A DNA stretch of 64,000 nucleotides from Sphingomonadaceae bacterium (GTDB lineage Bacteria > Pseudomonadota > Alphaproteobacteria > Sphingomonadales > Sphingomonadaceae): positions 62,001 through 126,000 of the forward strand of contig CANGJB010000001.1 of the NCBI GenBank assembly GCA_947453945.1, written 5' to 3'. A model generated the notes under the pieces. The model searched no databases, had not been told where the DNA came from, and worked only from the letters and a program-made list of their open reading frames with translations. Positions 42,086 through 50,447 of the stretch are shown here, piece after piece (the first letter of the stretch is position 1; each line of letters begins with the position of its first letter). A program made the translations under genes and the position numbers.

Positions 42086-43375
42086 ATGATGAATCAGCAG
42101 ACGGTCGACACGATCAAGCAGCTGATGGAATGGGAAGCGGAGCGCGCACGTCCGCCCGAAGGCTTCCCGCATCTGCCGGACCTCCCCGCAGGGCGCTACA
42201 CGAGCCAGGAATACTACGACCTCGAGCAGCAGTACGTCTGGAAGAAGAGCTGGCTGTTTGCCGCGCATCTGGATGAAGTGCCCGAGCCGGGCTGCTTCAT
42301 GCAGTGGGATAATGCCGGCCAGCCGCTGATCATCGTCCACGGTATGGATGGTGTCGTCCGCGCCTTCTACAATACCTGCCGCCATCGCGGCGCGCCGGTC
42401 GTCACCGTGCAGCGCGGGCGCAGCCCCCGCCTGATGTGCGGCTATCACAACTGGACCTACAAGACCGACGGTGAGCTGGTCGGCGTACCGGAAGCGCAGG
42501 ACTTCACCGGGCTCGACAAGAGCTGCCGCAGCCTGATCGCTGTGCGCTGCGAGATGTACGGCAAGCTGATCTTCGTGAACCTCGACGACAATGCCATGTC
42601 GCTGCGCGACTGGATGGGGCCGATCTGGGACGAGTGGGAGGAGTTTGCGTTCGACAAGATCCGCCTCGCCGCACGCCAGTCGTTCGATCTCAAGTGCAAC
42701 TGGAAGGTTGCGATGGAGGCCAACATGGAGGTCTACCATGTGCCCTTCATCCATCCCGAGACGGTCGCGCCGCTGGTCGATTCCCGGCGCAACGTCAACA
42801 CGATGTACCCCAGCGGCCACGCGCGGATGATCGCACCGGCGCCGAGAGACACGAACCGGGCGCATGTGCGCGCGATTGACAACCCACCCGAATGGAAGTC
42901 GATCGAGACCGTCGGCGAACTGGGGCGCACCACCACGCAGAGCTACACGATGTTCCCCAACTGGGTCTCGCCGCTCTCCAACTTCTTCGTGCCGCCGCTG
43001 ATCTTCTGGCCGACTTCGCTCAACACCACCAGGCTCGAGCTGATCACCATGGCGCTCGATTGGGGCGACGGGCCGGTGCCCGACCTGTGGACCGTGCCGG
43101 ACGGCAAGGGCGGACGCGAGATGAGCCCGATCATTCAGGAAGACACCCAGTTCGGCGAGGCGATCCAGAAGTCGATGGAGAGCGATGGCTTCAAGTCGGT
43201 GCCGCTGAGCTATCAGGAGGCGCGCATCTACAGCTTCCACCAGACGTGCGACAAGATGATTGGGCTGGACCGGGTGCCCGCGCACCTCGCGGTGGAGCAG
43301 GTCATTGGCAAGGAATGGGTCTGGCCGAACGATCCAAGGGTATCGCAAATGAATCGTCAGGTTGAAACCGCATGA
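42086..43375 (+). CDS. Rieske non-haem iron oxygenase, alpha subunit (RHO3)
   Basis: 429 residues. Rieske ligands C98-x-H100 and C118-x2-H121 (TCRHRG...CGYHNW). Catalytic NWKVAMEANMEVYHVPFIH places H218 and H223 as iron ligands with E215 at the bridging position; third ligand probably the Asp of IIQEDTQFGE. The CGYHNW version of the second Rieske loop is closer to betaine/carnitine-type oxygenases than the CPFHG of RHO1, 2 and 4, so the substrate class may differ. Coupled by ATGA to the next SDR. Confidence 0.92.
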   Translation: MMNQQTVDTIKQLMEWEAERARPPEGFPHLPDLPAGRYTSQEYYDLEQQYVWKKSWLFAAHLDEVPEPGCFMQWDNAGQPLIIVHGMDGVVRAFYNTCRHRGAPVVTVQRGRSPRLMCGYHNWTYKTDGELVGVPEAQDFTGLDKSCRSLIAVRCEMYGKLIFVNLDDNAMSLRDWMGPIWDEWEEFAFDKIRLAARQSFDLKCNWKVAMEANMEVYHVPFIHPETVAPLVDSRRNVNTMYPSGHARMIAPAPRDTNRAHVRAIDNPPEWKSIETVGELGRTTTQSYTMFPNWVSPLSNFFVPPLIFWPTSLNTTRLELITMALDWGDGPVPDLWTVPDGKGGREMSPIIQEDTQFGEAIQKSMESDGFKSVPLSYQEARIYSFHQTCDKMIGLDRVPAHLAVEQVIGKEWVWPNDPRVSQMNRQVETA

Positions 43376-44145
43376 GCATACTTGAGGCATTCCGTATCGA
43401 AGGGCAGGTCGCGGTCGTCACCGGCGCAGGCAAGGGCATTGGGCGGGCGATTGCCATCGCGCTGGCCGAAGCGGGGGCGGACGTGGCGCTTGGCGCGCGC
43501 ACCGCGGCGGATATCGAGGCGGTGGCGGAGGAAGTGCGCGCGCTGGGTCGGCGCGCCATTGCCGTGCCGACCGATGCCACCAGCATGACCGCGCTGGAAA
43601 ACCTTGCCGCGCGGGCCACAGCGGAACTCGGTACCATCGGCATCTGGGTGAGCAATGCAGGCGGCATTCCTGATGGCAATCCGCGCTATCTGACGAAAAC
43701 CACCGAAGAAAGCTGGGACGCGCAAGTCGATCTCAACCTCAAGGCAGTGTGGATGGGCGCGGTGGTCGCGGCCAAGACCATGGGGCCGGCGGGCGGGGCT
43801 ATCCTCAACACCTCCTCGCGCGCGGCCTTCGGGCCTCAGGTCAAGAACGGGCCCTATGCCGCCGCGAAGGCCGGGGTGAACAGCCTCACGCAGACCCTCT
43901 CGCGCGAACTGGCGCCGAGAATTCGCGTCAATGCTGTAGCACCCGGGCCGATCCCGACCGAAAACTTCAACGATTGCATGGGCACCGAGGACGAAGCCCG
44001 GCGCGAGGCGCTGCGCGAGATGATCGGCATTCCGCTGCAGCGCTATGGCCGCGAAATGGATATCGCGGCGGCCGCACTCTACCTTGTTTCGCCGGCGTCG
44101 AGCTGGGTGACGGGGCAATGCCTCTATGTGGCCGGAGGGCTTTGA
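43372..44145 (+). CDS. SDR-family oxidoreductase, downstream of RHO3
   Basis: 257 residues. VVTGAGKGIGRAIAIAL, a basic/neutral beta-2 (LGARTAADIE) suggesting NADP, SNAGG, Ser in NTSSRAAFG and Tyr/Lys in GPYAAAKAGV, PxG segment VAPGPIPTE. It closely resembles gluconate-5-dehydrogenase/FabG-type SDRs. Its start overlaps the RHO3 stop, implying that it acts directly on the RHO3 product or an adjacent intermediate. Confidence 0.9.
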   Translation: MSILEAFRIEGQVAVVTGAGKGIGRAIAIALAEAGADVALGARTAADIEAVAEEVRALGRRAIAVPTDATSMTALENLAARATAELGTIGIWVSNAGGIPDGNPRYLTKTTEESWDAQVDLNLKAVWMGAVVAAKTMGPAGGAILNTSSRAAFGPQVKNGPYAAAKAGVNSLTQTLSRELAPRIRVNAVAPGPIPTENFNDCMGTEDEARREALREMIGIPLQRYGREMDIAAAALYLVSPASSWVTGQCLYVAGGL

Positions 44146-44146
44146 G

Positions 44147-45763
44147 GTGACCGAGCAGACCGAGGTTCTGATCATCGGTGCGGGCGCTGCCGGGATGGCC
44201 GCTGCGCTTTCGGCCCATGCGGCGGGCGCTCAGGTCACGCTGGTCGAAAAGGGCGAGCGGCTGGGCGGCACGGCGGCGGTTTCGGGCGGGATCATCTGGG
44301 CGGCGAACAACCCCCGTATGCAGGCGGCCGGACTTGCGGACAGCGAGGACGAGGCGCTCGCCTATTTTGGCAGCCTCGATCACGGAGAGATGGACGCCGA
44401 CGTGCTGGGCGCCTTTGTGCGCGAGGCGCCGGAGGCACTGGCGTTTCTGGAGGAGGCCGGCGCGCTCGCGGTGAGCATTCTGCCGGGCTATCCCGACTAC
44501 TACCTCGACCGGCCCGGCGCCAAGCCTGAAGGCGGGCGCGCATTGGACAACGAGTTGTTCGATTTCACGACGCTGGGTCCATGGGCGGAGAAAGTGTTCA
44601 GCGACGGCGTGATCCAGCGCATGATGCTGCGCGAGACGCCGCTCGGCGGAAGCAGCGGTTTTGTCGATCCGGCGGAGCTGAAGCGCCGCGCCGAGGCGGA
44701 CTTGCGCGGCTTCGGGCAGGCGATGGTGGGGCGGCTGTTGGCGGCTTGTCTTGATCGCGGGATTGAGCCGCAGTTAGGCCTGAAGGCTGAGCGTCTGATC
44801 GTGGAAGAGGGCCGGGTTGCCGGCGTGGAGTTTGCGGGCAAGCGCAGCATTCGTGCGAGCCGGGGCGTGATCCTCGCCACCGGCGGGTTCGAATGGAACG
44901 ATGCCCTCAAGAAAACCTTCCTGCGCGGGCCGCTGGATATGCCTGCCTCGCCGCCGGGCAATACGGGTGACGGCCTCAAGCTCGCCATGTCGGTAGGCGC
45001 AGGGCTGGGCAACATGACGAGCGCGTGGTGGGTGCCAACGCTGTCCATCGGCGGGGCGCACTGGGGCGGCGGCGAACAACGCGCGACACCGGTTCTGATC
45101 GAGCGCACGCTGCCGCACAGCCTGCTGGTGAACCGGGCCGGCAAGCGCTTCTGCAACGAGGCGATCAACTATTCCTCGCTCGCGGGCGCCTTCCACATCT
45201 TCGATCCCGCGACTTATGATTATCCCAACAATCCGGCCTGGCTGGTGTTCGATGCACAATACCGGGCGCGCTATCCGCTGGGCCCGGTCATGCCGTTCGA
45301 TGCGCTGCCCGGCTGGGTGTTCGTGGCCGATACGCTGGAAGAACTGGCTGAGAAAATCGGCGTGGATGCTGAGCAATTGCTGCAGACGGTGGAGCGCTTC
45401 AACGCCCATGCCGCGAACGCCGAAGACCCGGATTTCGGGCGCGGCGTGAGCCAGTACGATCACTTCTACGGCGATCGTTCGCGGCCCGGTGCGGCGGCGA
45501 CTTTGGGTGCGCTGGATCAGGGGCCGTTCCACGCGGTGCAGCTCAAGCTCGGCGCGCTGGGCACCAACGGCGGGGCGCGGACCAATGCTGCGGCGCAAGT
45601 GCTCGATGTGGAGGGCGAACCGATCCCGGGGCTCTACGGCGCAGGTAACGTGATCGCCTGCCCCACGGGCAGTGTTTATGCGGGCGCGGGGGGCACTTTG
45701 GGCCCGGCGCTGACCTTCGGCTGTATTGCAGGGCGGACGGCCGCGCGGCTCGCCAATTCTTGA
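44147..45763 (+). CDS. FAD-dependent dehydrogenase, 3-ketosteroid-delta1-dehydrogenase (KstD)-like
   Basis: 538 residues from a GTG at 44147 (GGAGGG 8 nt upstream). FAD motif EVLIIGAGAAGMAAALSA, EKGERLGGTAAVSGGIIWA with NN following, as in KstD/fumarate-reductase-like flavoproteins. GYPDYY near residue 120 and VYAGAGGTLGPALTFG near the C-terminus (Y511, G515) correspond to the Tyr and Tyr-x3-Gly active-site elements known in KstD. Such enzymes introduce a C1-C2 double bond in a 3-keto ring. The exact substrate here is unknown, but the setting with SDRs and Rieske oxygenases supports a cyclic ketone. Confidence 0.85.
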   Translation: MTEQTEVLIIGAGAAGMAAALSAHAAGAQVTLVEKGERLGGTAAVSGGIIWAANNPRMQAAGLADSEDEALAYFGSLDHGEMDADVLGAFVREAPEALAFLEEAGALAVSILPGYPDYYLDRPGAKPEGGRALDNELFDFTTLGPWAEKVFSDGVIQRMMLRETPLGGSSGFVDPAELKRRAEADLRGFGQAMVGRLLAACLDRGIEPQLGLKAERLIVEEGRVAGVEFAGKRSIRASRGVILATGGFEWNDALKKTFLRGPLDMPASPPGNTGDGLKLAMSVGAGLGNMTSAWWVPTLSIGGAHWGGGEQRATPVLIERTLPHSLLVNRAGKRFCNEAINYSSLAGAFHIFDPATYDYPNNPAWLVFDAQYRARYPLGPVMPFDALPGWVFVADTLEELAEKIGVDAEQLLQTVERFNAHAANAEDPDFGRGVSQYDHFYGDRSRPGAAATLGALDQGPFHAVQLKLGALGTNGGARTNAAAQVLDVEGEPIPGLYGAGNVIACPTGSVYAGAGGTLGPALTFGCIAGRTAARLANS

Positions 45764-45776
45764 ACGGAGATACCTG

Positions 45777-46727
45777 ATGAAGCGCATTCTGGTTCTGGGC
45801 GCTACGGGCGACCAGGGGCATCCGCTGCTGACCCGTCTGCTTGCGGCAGGCATGACCCCGGTGGCGGCCTTGCGCAATCCAGCCGCGCTTGCGGAGACGG
45901 AGTTCGCCGGGGTGGAGACCGTGGCGGCGGATATCTATGACGAAGCCTCCATGATCGCGGCGGCCAAGGGCGTGGACGCAATCGCCGCGCACCTGCCGTT
46001 CGTGTTCGACCGTGAACTTGCGCAGAAGATGGGCGCGAACATCGCGGCGGCGGGGCGCGCAAACGGCGTGAAGCGCATCGTCTTCCACACCAGCTGCCAC
46101 ATCGCGGACGAAGATATCGGCAGCCCGGCGATGGACGGGCGGCGCGATATCATCGCGGCGATTGCGGGCAGCGGCTGCAGTTACGCGATCATCGAATCGC
46201 GCGTGTTCATGGACAACATGATCCGCAGCTGGAACAAGCCCGGCATCGTGAACAAGGGCGTGTTCGCCTATCCGGCCAAGCCCGATCTTAAGATCTCGTG
46301 GATCTGCCTTGATGACGTGGCGGCCTTCATGGTCGAGGCGCTGACCAATCCCGAACTGCCGAGCGGCCGCTACAGGGTGGGCGGGCCAGAAGCGCTGGTG
46401 GGCGATGAAGTGGCCGCCACGCTCAGCCGGGTTTCCGACAAGGCGATCACCTTCAAGAGCCTGACCCCGGACGATTTCGCCTCCGCGATGAGTCTGCTGG
46501 TTACCGGTTCGGCGGAAGTGAAGCCTGCCTCGATCTATGATGGGATGGCCCAGTTCTACCGGTGGTACAATGCGCAAGCCCAATCGCCGCTGGTGGTCGA
46601 TCCTACCGAGATGGCGCAGGCTTTCCAGCACAAGCCGGCCAGCCTTGCGGAATGGGCAGCGCGGCAGGACTGGAACGATCCGCGCGATCCGGCCTTGCCC
46701 ACGCGGCTGGCGGGAATGGCGCGCTGA
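45777..46727 (+). CDS. NmrA-like NAD(P)-binding protein
   Basis: 316 residues. LVLGATGDQGHPLLTRLL at the N-terminus, FHTSCHIADED and VFMDNMIRSWNKP in the core, without an SDR YxxxK pair. Shares the length, the FMDN motif and the closing W-x2-RQDW motif with the protein at 36318, so the two are paralogues within the island. Likely an NADPH-binding reductase or sensor. It sits between the KstD-like flavoprotein and the MDR reductase in one operon. Confidence 0.85.
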   Translation: MKRILVLGATGDQGHPLLTRLLAAGMTPVAALRNPAALAETEFAGVETVAADIYDEASMIAAAKGVDAIAAHLPFVFDRELAQKMGANIAAAGRANGVKRIVFHTSCHIADEDIGSPAMDGRRDIIAAIAGSGCSYAIIESRVFMDNMIRSWNKPGIVNKGVFAYPAKPDLKISWICLDDVAAFMVEALTNPELPSGRYRVGGPEALVGDEVAATLSRVSDKAITFKSLTPDDFASAMSLLVTGSAEVKPASIYDGMAQFYRWYNAQAQSPLVVDPTEMAQAFQHKPASLAEWAARQDWNDPRDPALPTRLAGMAR

Positions 46728-46818
46728 TGCCCTTGTGGGCTCATTCAATTCGGTAGGTCCGGATGTGCGGCGGTGCCGCTAGTCTCGGCTTCGATACAAC
46801 GCTTCTGGGAGATCTCGC

Positions 46819-47817
46819 GTGACTGAAACCCGCCAATGGCTGCTCAATGGACACCCGCGCGGCCGCCCCATCAACGATGACGACCTGAAGCTGGTGACGA
46901 CCACCCTGTCCGAACCGGGCCCGGGCCAGATGCTGCTGAAGACGCACTACCTCGGCTTCGATCCGGCGCAGAAGGGCTGGATGGAAAACATCGCGGACTA
47001 TGTCGCGCCGATGGCGATCGGCGACGTGATGCGCGGCTCGGGTATCGTCGAGGTCGTCTCGAGCAATGGCGGCAAGTTCCCGGTCGGCACTGTGCTGGCA
47101 GGTTCGATCTGCTGGAGCGAATATCTGATCCATGATGGCGAGGGCCTGATCCCGGCGATGCCCGATCTGCCGCCCACCGCGATGCTCTCGATCCTCGGCA
47201 CCACGGGCGTCACGGCCTATTGCGGCCTGTTCAAGGTGGGCGAGCCGGTGGCGGGCGATGTTGTCGTCGTTTCGGGCGCAGCGGGCGCCACGGGCTCCAT
47301 CGTCGGGCAGCTCGCGAAGATCGCGGGCTGCACCGTGATCGGCATCGCCGGCGGCCCCGAAAAGTGCGAGTGGCTCGTCAAGGAAGCAGGCTATGACCAT
47401 GCCATTGATTACAAGGCAGGCCCGATCCGTGCGCAATTGAAGGAACTGGCGCCGAACGGGATCAACGTGATCTTTGACAATGTCGGCGGCAAGATCCTGA
47501 ATGACATGCTGGCCTGCATCGCCACCAATGCTCGCGTGGTGATTTGCGGCGGCATCAGTCGCTACGAAACGGGCAACTTGCCTGCCGGCCCCGAAAACTA
47601 CTTCAACCTCGTGTTCCGCCGCGCGCGGATGCAGGGCTTCATCGTGCTCGATTGGGCCAGCGAATTCCCTGACATCCGCCGCCGTCTGGTGAAATGGGTT
47701 AATGAGGGCCGCCTTGCCTACCGTGAAGATGTGCAGAACGGCTTCGAGAATGCGCCTGCAACGCTGCAGCGGCTGTTCTCGGGATCGAACAAGGGCAAGC
47801 AGCTGTTGAAGCTGTGA
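46819..47817 (+). CDS. MDR-family NADPH-dependent reductase (zinc-free)
   Basis: 332 residues. VVSGAAGATGSIVGQLAKI (AxxGxxG), IAGGPEKCEWLVKE, DHAIDYKA and IFDNVGGKILNDML identify the CurA/LTB4-dehydrogenase branch of MDR. No zinc-ligand Cys cluster. GTG start at 46819 preceded by GGGAG. Probably reduces an alpha,beta-unsaturated ketone or CoA ester. Last gene of the RHO3 operon; a long palindrome follows its stop. Confidence 0.88.
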   Translation: MTETRQWLLNGHPRGRPINDDDLKLVTTTLSEPGPGQMLLKTHYLGFDPAQKGWMENIADYVAPMAIGDVMRGSGIVEVVSSNGGKFPVGTVLAGSICWSEYLIHDGEGLIPAMPDLPPTAMLSILGTTGVTAYCGLFKVGEPVAGDVVVVSGAAGATGSIVGQLAKIAGCTVIGIAGGPEKCEWLVKEAGYDHAIDYKAGPIRAQLKELAPNGINVIFDNVGGKILNDMLACIATNARVVICGGISRYETGNLPAGPENYFNLVFRRARMQGFIVLDWASEFPDIRRRLVKWVNEGRLAYREDVQNGFENAPATLQRLFSGSNKGKQLLKL

Positions 47818-47820
47818 TGC

Positions 47821-47923
47821 CTCGCTGACGGTTACCGCGGACGGGCCGCCTTTTGCCAGGACAGACAGGTCTGCAAGCCCGGCAAAAGGCGGCCCTCGCT
47901 CTTGCGGTCCGGAGCTCAGCGAG
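47821..47923. repeat. Long interrupted palindrome
   Basis: Perfect 15-bp inner arms GGGCCGCCTTTTGCC (47843-47857) and GGCAAAAGGCGGCCC (47881-47895) flank a 23-nt loop that itself holds CAGAC/GTCTG. Outer arms CTCGCTGA (47821-47828) and TCAGCGAG (47916-47923) add 8 bp. It starts 4 bp after the MDR stop, so it may terminate that operon, although no T run follows. It also marks the left border of the acyl carrier protein cassette. Confidence 0.75.
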
Positions 47924-48230
47924 CCTCGATTTTAGCTGAACCAACCGCTCGCAGAGGTGATCTGGCCCTGCGCAGGGTTGAACCAAGTCGAGTTTCTCGG
48001 CTTTTACGCGCCTTGGGCGCTCCCCAATTGGGTCAACATGCTGGATGCCCACGTGAGAACAGCATTTGTATATCGGTTCGATTATGTGTAGTTATGCTTA
48101 TGGGGTTCGGCGGTTCGGCTAGCAGTGCAGATGGGGGCGAGGGGGTGTCACAATGACAAATCTACCCTGCTCGGGGTTGCTCTGTGATGCCGCTTGATCG
48201 CTTTGATCTCAGAAAGCGTTTCGTCACCCG
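47924..48230. other. Upstream region of the ACP cassette, about 307 bp
   Basis: No frame here has recognisable similarity. From about 48060 the DNA becomes markedly more A/T-rich than the island average. TTGTAT and TAGTTA hexamers separated by 17 bp around 48070-48100 are a weak sigma-70-like promoter candidate for the cassette. The compositional change coincides with the start of the cassette and suggests a transfer border. Confidence 0.4.
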
Positions 48231-48806
48231 ATGGCAATGGCACTTTGCTGTCTCATAAAGAGCTTCAGGATAATGCAATCTGGCAGCCACGCTCTGAGGT
48301 ATAGCTGGCCGACGAAGATTAGAACTTCTTTGTATAAGAAGCTGATTGGTCTCGTACGGCTATATTACAATCGCGTTTGGGGCATGCATATCGCGGAAGG
48401 GGCGCGGATTTCGCTCACTGCAAAGCTCGACAAGACTTACCCTGATGGTCTGCATATTGGCACATACAGCGCAGTCACATTCCGTTCGTCGGTGATGACG
48501 CACGACTTTGTCAACGGTGTACACCTGCAGACCCGGATCGGCGCGTACTGCTTCATCGGAGCAGGGGCATTGATCATGCCTGGAGTCACTGTCGGCGATC
48601 ATTGCATTGTAGGTGCAGGCTCTGTCGTGTTGCGAGACGTACCGCCACATTCGCTTGTATTCGGCAACCCGGCCCGGGTCATGGAGAAAGGCATCATGAC
48701 AGGCGAATTCGGACGGCGCTTGCGCAATGCCGAAGCAACACCGGTCGCACATGGGTCCGATTCTGTGCCTATTACTGATGCAGCGTTGTCAGGAGCCGCA
48801 TCGTGA
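48231..48806 (+). CDS. Left-handed beta-helix (hexapeptide) acyltransferase
   Basis: 191 residues; the true start may be an internal ATG at 48273, since the family sequence begins near there. A basic amphipathic N-terminus (KKLIGLVRLYYNRVWG) precedes AEGARISLTAKLDKTYPDGL and at least five hexapeptide turns (IGAYCFIGAGALIMPGVTVG, DHCIVGAGSVVLRDVPPHSL, VFGNPARVMEKG). VMTHDF supplies the catalytic-type His. Such enzymes acetylate or acylate sugars, amino sugars or other acceptors. Codons are A/T-richer than those of neighbours in the first 150 bp. Its stop overlaps the ACP start. Confidence 0.82.
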   Translation: MAMALCCLIKSFRIMQSGSHALRYSWPTKIRTSLYKKLIGLVRLYYNRVWGMHIAEGARISLTAKLDKTYPDGLHIGTYSAVTFRSSVMTHDFVNGVHLQTRIGAYCFIGAGALIMPGVTVGDHCIVGAGSVVLRDVPPHSLVFGNPARVMEKGIMTGEFGRRLRNAEATPVAHGSDSVPITDAALSGAAS

Positions 48807-49153
48807 ACGCGATTGCTGACCAGATCCGTGCTACCTTCAACAGCCTGTGGGCAGAAGACCACGACGAACCGCCGCCACCGCTCCTGAACGATACGATCCT
48901 GCTGGAAACCGGCTTCGACAGCATGGCTTTCGCGGTACTTGTTGCGCAACTGGACGATGATCTGGGCGTCGATCCGTTTGCGCTTGATATGGATGCCGAT
49001 CCGCCCATCACCTTTGCGGATTTCGTCGGCTTCTACGAGCGCTGCATCGCTGCAACCGAAGGGCAAGGTCCCGGTACAGTTATGTGGCAAGATGGCGGCG
49101 GGGCCTCACCGATTACCACTACACCCGTGAGCGCCGCATCCATCCATGCCTGA
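48803..49153 (+). CDS. Acyl carrier protein-like protein
   Basis: 116 residues with a GTG start in a 4-bp overlap. Residues 1-85 fit the four-helix ACP fold, with the phosphopantetheine Ser at S40 in LLETGFDSMAFAVLVAQLDD (acidic D-S motif, preceded by Gly-Phe). A 30-residue Gly/Ser/Thr-rich tail follows, unusual for FabA-type ACPs. It is not the housekeeping ACP, which is shorter and located beside fabG/fabF. Encoded with an adenylating enzyme that could load it. Confidence 0.85.
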   Translation: MNAIADQIRATFNSLWAEDHDEPPPPLLNDTILLETGFDSMAFAVLVAQLDDDLGVDPFALDMDADPPITFADFVGFYERCIAATEGQGPGTVMWQDGGGASPITTTPVSAASIHA

Positions 49154-50447
49154 CATTGGCAGTCGATTTCTTGGCCTGAAGCCCGTGCCAGATTTTGTCG
49201 TTTTGGATGCCGCGACTGGATCGCTCACTGCGGGTGAATTGGTGGATCTGGCTCAAAGCACCCCGATCGGCCTTGGCCCCAAGGATCTCGTAGGGCTTCG
49301 TTTCGCCTGTCCCGCCAATCTGGCACGTGCGCTGTTCCTGCTTGATGGCCTGGTCGGGGGAATGGTCCTGTTGCCGGCTTCTCTCACGGATGATCAGGTT
49401 GCCGCGCTGGCGCAGCGGATCGGGATCACAGCCGTGATCGATGCCGTGCCGGGCGCAAAGCCACTGCCCGCTGTTGCTCCGCGGGCCCTTACGCGGTGGG
49501 CGCTCACCACCTCGGGCACGACCGGCAGCCCCAAGGTGGTCGACTATACCTTTGCGGTTCTGGCGCGGTCCATCCGGAAGCGTCGGCCGGGGCGTCCACC
49601 CGGCGTCTGGGGCCTGATGCTCGATCCTACGCGGTTTGCTGGCTCTCAAGTGCTCTTGCAAAGCCTGCTTGGGGGTGGCCGCTTGGTCAGCCCTGATTTC
49701 AACGCGCAGCTTGGTGAACGGGTAAGCCATCTGGTCGGGGGTGGTTGTACTTACCTGACCGCAACGCCGTCGTTGTGGCGCCGGATGCTTATGACGCCGG
49801 ACATTGGGCAGTTGCCATTGCAGCGGCTTCAACTGGTGGGGGAAATAGCCGACCAATCCTTGCTTTCGGCGCTAACGAGAAGGTTCCCGCACGCGCGGAT
49901 CGTACACGTTTATGGTTCTACTGAAGCGGGGCAAGGGTTCGGCGTGGACGATGGCCGGGCTGGATTTCCGTTGTGCATGCTCGATCGACTACCGCCAGAC
50001 CTGCAGATGAAGGTAGTTGACGGCATTTTGTGGGTGCGGCCGGAAGCGGCACCGACCGGCGAAGGCGTACTCTATGATGCAGAAGGCTATATCTGCACGG
50101 CCGACCGCGTGCGGATCGAGGGTGACCGTGTGTTTTTCCTTGGCCGGGCCAGCACGGCCGTCAATGTAGGCGGGACCAAAGTGCAGCCGGAGGAGGTCGA
50201 GGCTGTCCTGCGCGATCACCCCGCCGTGGCCGAATGCCGGGTTAGCGCGCGGCCCAGCGCCTTGCTCGGAGCCTTGCTTGTCGCGGAGGTCGTTGCGGGA
50301 CCGGCCGCACCGTCGGATCTTCCGCTTGCGCTGAAGCGATTCTGCCGCGAACGACTTCCCCGCGCGGCCCAGCCCGCAACGATTACGCTCGTTGCAGCGA
50401 TCGCGACCACAGGAGCGGGCAAGTTGGCACGCGGACCAGCCGTATGA
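49146..50447 (+). CDS. Compact AMP-forming acyl ligase, probable ACP-loading enzyme
   Basis: 433 residues, about 100 shorter than normal acyl-CoA ligases, with a reduced N-terminal subdomain. Motifs: [16 protein letters not shown] (A3), IVHVYGSTEAGQGFG (A5), TADRVRIEGDRVFFLGR (A7), VNVGGTKVQPEEVEAVL (A8) and GAGKLARG for the A10 lysine. Overlapping the ACP gene by 8 bp, it most likely adenylates a small carboxylic acid and transfers it to the ACP phosphopantetheine. The carboxylate is unknown. Confidence 0.85.
   Translation: MPDIGSRFLGLKPVPDFVVLDAATGSLTAGELVDLAQSTPIGLGPKDLVGLRFACPANLARALFLLDGLVGGMVLLPASLTDDQVAALAQRIGITAVIDAVPGAKPLPAVAPRALTRWALTTSGTTGSPKVVDYTFAVLARSIRKRRPGRPPGVWGLMLDPTRFAGSQVLLQSLLGGGRLVSPDFNAQLGERVSHLVGGGCTYLTATPSLWRRMLMTPDIGQLPLQRLQLVGEIADQSLLSALTRRFPHARIVHVYGSTEAGQGFGVDDGRAGFPLCMLDRLPPDLQMKVVDGILWVRPEAAPTGEGVLYDAEGYICTADRVRIEGDRVFFLGRASTAVNVGGTKVQPEEVEAVLRDHPAVAECRVSARPSALLGALLVAEVVAGPAAPSDLPLALKRFCRERLPRAAQPATITLVAAIATTGAGKLARGPAV

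Noticed and set aside
42086-43375. Possible loss of the third iron ligand (Asp) in RHO3, because a D upstream of FPN in the other RHOs is Thr here
   Set aside because: The third ligand in structurally known RHOs lies nearer the C-terminus; RHO3 retains an Asp there (QEDTQFGE), aligning with the DQD motif of the others.
47902-48156. An 84-residue plus-strand frame in the gap before the ACP cassette
   Set aside because: No ribosome site, no similarity, and it crosses the compositional border; treated as non-coding.
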